Below, piece after piece: positions 39,467 to 47,500 of a DNA stretch of 47,500 bases. Below the pieces are notes generated by a model that was not told the DNA's origin, did no database searches, and worked only from the letters and a program-made list of their open reading frames with translations. The translations under genes were made by a program, and so were the position numbers. The stretch is from Paulinella micropora (lineage: Eukaryota; Cercozoa; Imbricatea; Euglyphida; Paulinellidae). The first letter of the stretch is position 1. Each line of letters begins with the position of its first letter. Location: contig WBZZ01000547.1 in the NCBI GenBank assembly GCA_019918135.1, positions 60,001-107,500 on the forward strand, read 5' to 3'.

Positions 39467-40343
39467 GCACTATCTCTATACCTTTGAATTCTTTTGCGAC
39501 TCCTAGCCTCTTTAGTGGGTAGTACCGTTCTAACGCAGACGCGAATTTATCATAAGCTTCTTTGTTAGGTGCGGAAAGTATTAAATCATCCACGTGAAAT
39601 ACTCCCATTATAGCTTCTTTTATAGGCTTGTCTTTCTCTACGAACATGCATAAGTCGGAGTCTAACAACCTAAATCCTAGCTTTACTAACTTAGGGGCTA
39701 GTATGTCATACCACCTTCTACCTGCCTGAGGCGCACCATACAACGCGCCATCAACACGCAATATCATTCCCTCTTTGCCCTCTCTATCCATAGCATCAGG
39801 TGGGTAGGCAAATACCGGATCTTGCATGCGGGCATTTAAGTAAGCATTTTTGAAATCAATTCCGTAAAGCTTATTACCATGCCAGGCAGCTAGTTTGGCA
39901 AGCATGAGCAGTGAGCGGTGTGGGGCACAAGGAACAAACAACTGGTCAGGGTTGAAACTAACTCCTGGCTCTAACATGTCTCCTCTTAAAGCTAATCTAG
40001 ACTTAACAAACTTTCTTCCGTTCTCGTCTATCTTTACTTTATGAACCCATGTGAGCCTAACTATCTTGCTAACGCCAGCCCTTTTGGCTTCGCTATAGTT
40101 AACCCATGTGTATGTCTTAAAGTCCTTAAGAGACTGAATCTCTTTCTTCGTGCCCTCTAACAACTCTTTCGCTGTCAATCCCTGCTCTGCTATCTTAGGC
40201 ACACGAATGTTAAAATAAAGCAAAAGCTCATTTGGTTCATTCATGCATCTGTCATAACACAACATAGCACTCTCCAACTTTCCAGCAGGCAATACGGACT
40301 CTCCCTCACTTACCTTGTACTTATTGATCTCAGAATCTAGCAT
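39423..40343 (-). pseudogene. element D reverse transcriptase
   Basis: WVHKVKIDENGRKFVKSRLA, LRGDMLEPGVSF, YGIDFKNAYLNARM, AYPPDAM, GALYGAPQAGRRWYDI, GVFHVDDLILSA, FKGIEIV and VLHHRKYQ are in standard Copia order. The catalytic motif is FHVDD. A frame break at ~39440 separates it from the next module. Confidence 0.88.
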
Positions 40344-41124
40344 CTTTTTTTCTAGTCTGTCCTCAAATTGAACAATGTGAGATGGCTTTAGGTTGTTTTC
40401 TAACTTTTAACCTCTCCTTGGGGGCACACTTCTGCTTCACTATGCCTGTGCGCACTTTACTCTCCCAGCCCTCTCCGTATGTCTTCTCTGCCCATTCGTC
40501 TCCCCACTCTCTTGCAAGAACTTTCACTCTCACTCCCTCTAGTTTCTGAACCTCAACTACTTTTTCTTTTCGTTTTAGTTCACTATGTGGTCGTGATGGT
40601 GGTTGTTGTGCTTGTGGTGGTTGTTGTTGTGCTTGTCGTCTTATCCTTTTTCCTTCTTGAGCTATGTTTGCTTCTGTGATCTTGTCACTTTGCTCCCATG
40701 TTCTTCCTTTACTAGGCTGCTCACACTCTTCATATGCTCTTCTCTTATGTTGTGCTTGAGGTCAGATGCATCTGTGAGTGCGTGTGCATGTCCTAGTCCT
40801 GTGTTGGTTGTCTGTGGGGTTGTGTCGGTGGGATGGGGTGTGGCTGTCGGTGTGGTGTCGATGTCCTGTGTAGAAAAGCTATCTTGTGTGTGTGTGTGTT
40901 TGTGATCTATGCTGACTCCCCCTGTATCCCCTCCGTACTCCCCCTGTCCTTGTTGACTATCTGACTGACTAACATCATCGACATGGTCATATGTGTCGTC
41001 ATCGTCACGAGTCTGTGTCGTGTCCTCTTGTGCGTGGGTGGTGGTGACTGTGGTGGTGGTGGGTGTGGAGTGTGTTTGTTCAACATCAACATCCTTACAC
41101 TCACTCTCCCCCTCAGCTACATCC
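40344..41124 (-). other. element D integrase-RT linker
   Basis: Low-complexity linker between integrase and RT, rich in CA/CCA (GTG/GTT on plus) repeats, equivalent to the Ser/Pro/Thr-rich linker of Copia polyproteins. Long plus-strand frames here (such as MLCLWWLLLCL) are shadows. Confidence 0.65.
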
Positions 41125-42020
41125 TCATCCCACTTGACTGTCCTTTGGATGTGCTTCCTTCCCTATCACGTACGGGTTAAACCGAACGTTTCTAACTCCT
41201 GTTACTACTTTTCTACCGTCCCACACTCTATACAACTCTCTAAATAAATCATACCCTACTAGCATGACTTTCTTTCCTCTAAACTGTCCCTTTTTACCTT
41301 TGCCTGTGTATATTGCCCCCATGCATCCTATTGGTTTGATATGTCTCAAAAACGGTTTCCTTCCTAATAACTGCTCATACGGAGACATCCCCTTCCTAGG
41401 CCCGTGGGTGGCAGGCAATATGTTATGTAAAGTGGTTGCTGCATGCTCCATTTCTGCCCAGAAAGAAATGGGCAGGTGGGCATGGTAACGCATGGCTCTT
41501 GCGGCCCCAGCCGTATGTCATTGGCTTTTTCAGCATTAGGGTTGCTGTCCTTGTCCCCTGTCGCCGAAGTTTTCCAAATAAACTGACTAGGCTTCCACCA
41601 CTCAATCACTTCTTTTGGGACATCAAGCTCTTGATCACATCTTATTTCTTGTACTTTGTTTCCTGTCTGTCTCTCATAAAATGCTACCGCCTGCTTAATG
41701 CAGTCAATAAATTCGTTCTTATGCGCTAGATAATAATCCTTAATAAACAACGAGTAATCGTCCGTAACTGAAAATTTGTGTCTCTTGCCGTGTATTGACA
41801 GTGCTGACCACGTTCCGGTGTCTCTGTGTAATACTACTCCTGGCTTACTAGCTCTCTCTATCTTATTAGCATTAAACCTTGGCAACTGCTTCGCCTTACC
41901 TATCATGCAGGATTCGCAGAACTCTACCTTCTTCTCATCTCCTACTAGCTTTATGCCTAATGCATTTGCCAGAGCTCTCATCTTCTTAATGCTATAGTGT
42001 CCACATGCATAATGAAACAA
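41125..42020 (-). pseudogene. element D integrase
   Basis: HYACGHYSIKKMRALANALG and CESCMIGKAKQLPRF form the HHCC pre-integrase zinc region; VVLHRDTGTWS carries the first catalytic Asp and EIRCDQELDVP the second. The Glu region (SNPNAEKANDIRLG) is altered. A frame change near 41440-41490 leads to HLPISFWAEMEHAATTLHN, PYEQLLGRKPFLRHIKPIGC and GKKVMLVGYDLFRELYRVWD. Confidence 0.85.
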
Positions 42021-42161
42021 TTCTATATCTACCTTCCTAATTGTACCAGGCTTGCAGGGATAATACGCATACAGCGTTACCTCCCCTGTTTTGCCCTCTG
42101 CCTGTCTACGCTCCTGTCTTTCTCTCTTGGGGTTTCCCTCCCCTTTTACCCCACTACGCCC

Positions 42162-42590
42162 CTATTCTTGTTCTGTGGGGGGTTCATAACGCTCATTGAT
42201 GTCTAATGGGGTATCAAACTCGTTGTCCCACCTATAAAGGAGGGTCGACATAAGCCTACCTCTGACAAGTACGTCATTCTCCTCTAATCTTATGGGTTGT
42301 TTGAGTATGACCAACTGTCCATTTTGATGGACGATAGACCGATGATGGGTATAATCCATCCTGCCGGTAGAAGCAATATTCACGGGTAACCTGGCATCAA
42401 GGAGCATGGTCCTTGACACCGTAATTGGTCTGCCGTGTCCATTGATACGCGTGACTCTTGCCGTCCCCTCCTGTCCTATCTTACACTCTCTATTGCCTGT
42501 TACTAGCTTGACAGGGGGTACGGACTTGATGTCGTGTAATATTTCAGGGTTGCATGCAATGTCTCAGGATGACCCGCTATCCTGAACTAT
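42162..42590 (-). pseudogene. element D protease region
   Basis: The element strand reads NTIVQDSGSS at ~42596-42567 (Copia-type aspartic protease DSGSS), followed at once by a stop codon. Then a frame 42419-42162 with MLLDARLPVNIASTGRMDY, VHQNGQLVILKQPIRLEEND and VLVRGRLMSTLLY, matching the equivalent post-protease part of A/B/C in layout. Confidence 0.75.
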
Positions 42591-42599
42591 CGTATTCTT

Positions 42600-44075
42600 C
42601 CTATCTCTTCCCCCTTCTCCATCTAACACTAGTGCATAGTTCTGTTTGCTGTTCTTGTGCTGTGAGCTGGTGGCTGTGAGGTGTTGTTGTTTTGTGTCTG
42701 TGCTGGTGGGGATAGTGTTGTGCGTGTTGCGTGTGCTATATACACTCGCTCTATCGCTCTCACCACATCTTTCAAGAACTCATCTACCACTAACTTTCCC
42801 TCACTCACTCTCTTTGCCTCACCACTGCTTTCTCTAATGCAAGTTGTCGTGAGTTGTTGGGCGAGCTGTGCTATGTCTTTGAAAGTGATGATGGGTGGTG
42901 TGTTGGTGCGTGGTTGAGCTTGGGGTGTTGGACCTGGTTGTGGTGTTGAGGTTGCAGCCGTGCCTCCCCGCTATTTCCTCTTGGCCTCCCCGGTCCCTAC
43001 AGCAACACTGGGCAGTCCGGCAGAAGCCGGACTCCCACTGACGTCGTGAGTATCCTTCATATGCTTTCGCAAATATTTCCTAACATTGTCCCTTTTCGCG
43101 TAAATTGCAGAAATTCCGTGTCTATGTCATCATCGTCCATACATGCAGCCATAGCCATATCATGTCTGATTTCATCGGAACATCGAGAGTCCTCTTCATC
43201 ATCATACATCATACTCCTCCCTCTCTTCCTCATCCTCTTCCTCCTCACTACTCTCTCTTTGCATAGGCGTGTCAGCTGTTTGCGTGACTTGTGCAAATGG
43301 TGCTGTGTGAGGTGTTTGTGTGGTGAAGGTGTGCTTTTGCGATGTTGCCCCAAGACGCTTACTCCCCTCACTTCCCCTTTCGCTCTATTCTGCTCACTCT
43401 CTCCCTCCCTCTGTGGAGTTTGTTCAGCGAATGTAGTGGTGAGGTTGTGCGGTATGACTATCCCTCTCGCTTTAGCATCTTCTCGCAAACCTCTCTCGTC
43501 TGGAAAATAAGGGGATTTAGGAGGACGGAGGTCTGGGCTGACAGCTAGGTCAAGCAAAGAGTATTCTTTGTCTTGCTTTTTGGCGTGATACCCGCAATAT
43601 AAACCATAAGCCGAACGACAAGCTTGCGCAGCATTAGGTCCCCGTTTGTCTTTCTCAAGAGAGATTTGACAAGGACTATTCTTTTTATTTTTTCCGTGAC
43701 AAATAAGGGACCTCGGGCTGTCTCGTGAATACCTCGCAATAGTTGTCTGACGTGTTTCAGGGGCTATGTTTTGACGCTGTGGGGTGGTAGACTGGAAATG
43801 CCTTTGGTTAGCTGACTCTGAGAGCGTGAGATTGGCGTGGCGGAGGGACTCCCTCTGCCACTTTGACTAGTTTGGTTTGCCGGCAGGGGACGAACACCTG
43901 GCTGAGTCTGGGGTTCCCAAGACTCGACATTCGCTCTCTCCCTACCTCTCTCTTCGTCAGGAGCTTCCCCAGTTTCGTCTAGGACATCTCCCCCCCATGA
44001 AAACTAGCAAAGCGTCACTGTATTTCGGTGTCCCCTTCTTGTTCTCGTTCTTCTTCTCTTATGAGGTTCACATCT
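42600..44075 (-). other. element D gag-protease spacer
   Basis: No conserved domain visible. Frames on the minus strand (43557-43057, 43739-43545) may be parts of the polyprotein linker (SPDLRPPKSPYFPDERGLRE). The plus-strand frames are shadows. Confidence 0.5.
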
Positions 44076-45403
44076 TTACGAGACTTTTTGTTCTTTCAGG
44101 TTTCCCTTTTTCTTCTTATTGTCGTTTTTGTCTTCGCTCACTTGATTTTTCTTACGGGGTTTCTTTGCTGGGCAATACTTTTTCGTGTGGCCTTTCTCGT
44201 TGCATTCATAGCAAGTGACCTTTAGCCACCACTCCTCCTTCTTCTTGAACTTTCTGTACTTGCCCTTACCCCCTTCCTCCTCATCTCCCTGATCACCTAT
44301 CAAGAGGTTTGTCTCTTTCTTCTGCCTCATACATACATACATACATACATAGATACAAACATACATACATACATACATAAATACTGACATACATACATAC
44401 ATGCATGCTTGTCAGGTCTCTCCTTCCTCTCTTCTCCCTTCTCGCACTTATCCTTCCTCCACAACGCCCATGTGTCTCTCGCACTATCGACTAGATCGTC
44501 AAATCCGGGTCTGAGGTTGGGTGGTAGGTTGAAGTGAAGTGCTTTGAAACTCTCTCCATATGCGGGGTGTCTCGCAAGCTTAGCAAGCAGTGCTCTCACT
44601 AGGTCATCTTCATCAAAGGGATGAGTTCTATGACTCTCTACCTCTCCTTTCATGGCAACATAGTCATTCAACCATGCATCAACATTTTGTCTGGGTTTCG
44701 GATACATGTTCTCGAAAATTTGTGTTTTAATGTTTTTGCTAACTCCTGAGATTGAACCGAACTTGGCCCTGACTGCCTCTATCAGCTCTATCGGGCCAGT
44801 CACTATCTTAGTGCGTAAATATCGAACAACAACAGGGTGAGAAAAAGCAACCGACAGAATGAGTTGTAGTGTCACGAGTCGCATGCGTTCATAATGTCTC
44901 TTCTCCTTCTATATCACTTTCACTCTTAGTGTGTGTGCTCGTTTCGACTGTCTTCTTTTCTCGCGTTTCAGTTTCTTAGCTCTTTTCTCTCTCCACTGCT
45001 TCTTCTGTTCGTCCGTCAGCTTTGCGCAATCCTTCAGTTTCTCTTCAGGAGTTGTTTTGCCTTCTTCTTTCTTCGTTTTGGGTCTCTGTCTATCTCCGTC
45101 TGAACACTGCCATCATTGTCTGAGTCTGTGTCAGGGGTATCCTCTGAGTCTGGTTCATCGGGCATCTCCCTTTCCTCAATTTCCATCGCTTTCGCTGGGT
45201 CGTAAGGATATTTGACTTTTGCTTTTGCTGGGTCATCGAATGCTAGCGTAACACACTCACCATGCCAGGCACTAATGCCTTTGGCATAGCTTCAATGATT
45301 AGCTTGTAACGGAAGTCGGAATAATTCCTAGTGGTATCATCGAACTGCGGATGTACTCTTGCTTTAAACCATTCTTTTCTCAGTTCCAAGGCCGCGTCAT
45401 AAC
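44076..45403 (-). pseudogene. element D gag with zinc knuckle
   Basis: From 45400 down: ALELRKEWFKARVHPQFDDT, NYSDFRYKLIIEAMPKALVP, an acidic DPDSEDTPDTDSD-type segment, IVTGPIELIEAVRAKFG, NIKTQIFENMYPKPRQNVDA, DLVRALLAKLARHPAYGESF, LVDSARDTWALWRKDKCE, then after a frameshifting CATA microsatellite the CCHC knuckle CYECNEKGHTKKYC at ~44222-44180. The 5' LTR cuts into the coding sequence at its start, so the primer-binding site and gag N-terminus seem lost. Confidence 0.8.
44328..44404. repeat. (CATA)n microsatellite inside gag
   Basis: Impure CATA/CATG tract that separates two gag frames (the frames read MYVCMYVC on the element strand). Lies between the capsid-like part and the zinc knuckle. 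Confidence 0.93.
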
Positions 45404-45684
45404 CTTTGGGAAGCTACCCATCGTAGAACCTTTACCGATCCCTTTCAGAATCTATCCGGGCTGCCTAGCAAGACTATCACGCAGTATGGAAACCGTGCCG
45501 CACTTTAATAACTGGTATAAATAAAGAACTGACTCTTTGACTTCCACGTCACAAACTGATTAACTTAGGTGCTGGTCTGTCGCATTATCAGTTAACATTG
45601 GTATTATTGACTGTCCGGCCTATTGACAAATCAACTATCCAAGTAACGGTGAATTAAATTAAAATACTTGAACTGTGACTAACG
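45404..45684 (-). repeat. 5' LTR of element D
   Basis: 281 bp matching 37951-38220; differences are about five substitutions and small indels (among them a CCGTG insertion near 45491 and ACTTG near 45666). Followed outside by GTAAA. Confidence 0.88.
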
Positions 45685-45845
45685 GTAAAAAGCAGTCAAA
45701 TATTGCCAAGTTTTTCCGTTCACTCTTATTACCATTGTCTACAAATTTACCGCAACGTGCAGCGGTGTTTCACGGGAAATCGGGGGAAAAGGTAATTGAC
45801 TCCCGGCAGTGGGAAAAAGGCCCAATAGTTGATCTTTTCTAAAAA

Positions 45846-46343
45846 GAACTTTGACTTGATCGTTTGAAATCATTTCTGAACGGAATCGAATTTGAACTAG
45901 ATAGTTAAGTGACGACGGTCAAAACGTAGTGCAGAGGAGAATCTAATGAACCGTGACCGGTCAAAAGAGTGAATTATCAACGGTAAAGGTTGAAGTTTTG
46001 CCGGTCGTTAAGGTGCTCAGTCTGATACTGGGATCCCGGAGCCTCCGGTTAACAGGCTAGTTTCCCTAGCCGGGGGGGCAGGACCTTCAAATTGTCCATC
46101 GATAGTAATACCTGCTTTGAAGTTGATCAGTGGGGGCTCTAACTACCCGCACTAGAACCTACATATGAACTTTGACTTGATCGTTTGAAATCATTTCTGA
46201 ACGAAATCGAAAACTATTACTAGTAGTGAAGTCGAAACTTGAGGTCGTGCAGAGGACAATCTAACATGATGAGCAGGTCAAAAAGAGTGAATTGTCAACG
46301 GTAAAGGTTTTGGCCGGTCGCCGTTAAGGTGCTCAGTCTGATA
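45846..46343. repeat. imperfect tandem duplication, period about 321 bp
   Basis: Two copies of a ~180-bp block: 45846-46027 and 46167-46343. Shared ends are GAACTTTGACTTGATCGTTT at the left and GTTAAGGTGCTCAGTCTGAT at the right. The spacer at 46028-46166 is unmatched. No coding potential seen. Confidence 0.85.
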
Positions 46344-46737
46344 GTAGACTGGTGAGGTCACTTGCTTGTGGAGCAGGCTGAGTCTCGGTGGGAGGGTACA
46401 CTCCACCAGGCTGAGCCAGCCCATCCGGGTGTCAAGAGTCTCGACGAGACGTTCCGTGGGTAGTAGTAGGTCTACTGATTACCCAACTCATCAGTGCCGT
46501 CGGCAACGACGGTTTCCAGCACACCGGTCAGACATTTTCAGCCACTGCTGGCAGACTTTGATCAGTCTGGGAGTGGACTTTGCCGTGATTGCTTGTCAAG
46601 AATCACAAGAGTACGTGAACATTGCCTGTGAGCCACCAGTACTTGTGCAGACCCCACTCACATCAGTTTCTTCGTTGGCATTCACTTCAGTACTGATAGC
46701 CTGAGTTGGAACCAAAATGATAAGGTGATGTTCATAT
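46344..46737. other. intergenic, no gene assigned
   Basis: A 112-codon plus-strand frame (46366-46704) lacks recognisable features. Contains the 3' flank of the minus-strand PDI-like gene. Confidence 0.5.
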
Positions 46738-47459
46738 TTATTGATTACTTATGCGGTACATAAGACCTAAAAATAGTCCGGAAAATATCCCACAGAAGTA
46801 CACACACGCTATGAAAGTCAACGGATTTTTCGCTACAACCCAGACTAGAAGGCTTTGCGTTGTGGTCAAACCAAGAATAGAGCTGGACCAAGCAGTTTGG
46901 AAGCTTTCTACCAGATCTGCTTCCTTTGGCGATGCAGCAGCCTTTGTTGTCTCTTTCTTCAAGGAGGGATTGAGACCATACAACCACTGCCTGAGACTTG
47001 CTATGTCACGTTTTCCTTTGTATTGTTCCAACTGCACGCCGTTCCTAAAACTGCAAAAACATTGCATCTAGTCATCATTTTCACATGATGTGTACGTACT
47101 ATCTCAAGGTCGGATAGTGTTCGATCGACAGCTCGGACGCTTTCTGAAAACACACACAGCAGTGCAAATTGCAGAGCTGAAGTTGCCTGACCGTTGGATT
47201 CAAGGTGCAGTCGAATTGCGCCACTAAAAGCGAAGAATCAGCAAACTCTGCAGTTACAAAAAAGGAGAGAGAACATCATGGAGAAGGAACACTCTGCAAA
47301 CTAACCTTCAGACAGCTGCTCGTTGACGGGATGGAACTTGTTGCATTCCGAACACCTTGCAAAGCAAGACAAAAGAACTTAGGTGACCGATTAAGTAATG
47401 AGAGCGAAGGAACCATGGGGCGAAGAACGTCACAAACGCATCACGGTCTTTTATCATTT
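46738..47459 (-). CDS. membrane-anchored thioredoxin-fold protein (PDI/TMX-like), 3' part
   Basis: Last five exons of a gene that starts beyond the right edge: 47459-47414, 47355-47306, 47247-47192, 47143-47100, 47050-46738. All introns are GT-AG, 48-58 nt, and every junction keeps phase. The protein reads AFVTFFAPWCSECNKFHPVN with active site CSEC, then LLVAQFDCTLNP, IEHYPTLRYFRNGVQLEQYK (with the cis-proline segment YPTL), a helix ending RQWLYGLNP, a ~55-residue linker, and a hydrophobic segment TFIACVYFCGIFSGLFLGLM near the C-terminus, ending YRISNQ. This is the layout of endoplasmic-reticulum thioredoxin-related membrane proteins that make or rearrange disulfides. No KDEL signal, consistent with membrane anchoring. 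AATAAA overlaps the stop region (TAATCAATAAATATG). The redox partner and exact subfamily cannot be told. Confidence 0.9.
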
Positions 47460-47500
47460 CTAGAATCACCGAAAAATCAACAAGAAAATCAACAAGACAA

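Larger units (their letters stand above)
37946..45689 (-). mobile_element. Copia element D with two LTRs and GTAAA target duplication
   Basis: Minus-strand element from 45684 to 37951: 5' LTR, gag, protease, integrase, linker, RT, RNase H, polypurine tract, 3' LTR. GTAAA stands directly outside both LTRs (37946-37950 and 45685-45689). LTRs differ by only about five substitutions and a few indels, so the insertion is fairly recent, yet the ORFs have several frame breaks. A different family from A/B/C, but sharing the FHVDD RT signature and a 3' motif. Confidence 0.9.

Noticed and set aside
40479..43510. Several plus-strand frames of 60-154 codons
   Set aside because: They are antisense to the Copia D polyprotein and low-complexity.

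Overview
The window is nuclear DNA of a eukaryote. Three split genes have GT-AG introns (48-58 nt in one, 73-604 nt in another, 68-280 nt in a third). Mobile elements fill most of the rest: an APE-type LINE, tRNA-derived SINEs and Copia LTR elements. One gene is a plant-type octanoyltransferase. A tail-fibre-like viral gene remnant and heavy microsatellite load suggest an alga or other protist, but I cannot name the lineage.

Layout. 1-2135: stacked short retroelements (SINEs and a second ATT-tailed family), each ending in (ATT)n, plus a 450-bp direct duplication. 2136-8819: an apparently full-length LINE with a duplicated 5' UTR module, ORF1, and an endonuclease-RT ORF2 with one frame break. 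8820-10831: more SINEs and ATT-tailed elements inserted in each other's tails. 11287-13218: a five-exon octanoyltransferase gene (LIP2/LIPT2 type), intron 1 of which is mostly microsatellite. 14373-17949: a broken tail-fibre-like gene ending in an S74 chaperone domain. 17960-18400: a Copia gag fragment. 18400-22920: a head-to-head pair of multi-exon genes of unknown role. 22943-37945: three rearranged pieces of one Copia family (C, A, B), one with a 2.5-kb internal inversion. Between C and A lies a gene-poor 1.2-kb stretch rich in stem-loops. 37946-45689: a second Copia element (D) on the minus strand with two LTRs and a GTAAA target duplication. 45846-46343: a tandem duplication. 46738-47459: the last five exons of a membrane-anchored thioredoxin-fold (PDI/TMX-like) gene running off the right edge.

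The most unusual signal is a family of tiny repeats, nine loci between 18.4 and 26.4 kb. Each is a near-perfect hairpin, CGGAGTAG-GGT-CTACTCCG, followed by 6-9 T and usually TGTG. Five loci lie inside introns whose splice sites I could place, in both orientations relative to transcription, and two flank a Copia fragment. They look like a miniature mobile or intron-associated element. A second unusual signal is a run of six unrelated stem-loops in the gene-free 25.29-26.27 kb interval.

How parts work together: the SINEs share the LINE's last ~50 bases and its (ATT)n end, so the LINE (or a relative) is the likely source of their transposition machinery, and existing ATT tracts look like preferred landing sites. 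The host genes recognised are metabolic (lipoylation) and secretory (disulfide chemistry) and are unrelated to the elements around them.
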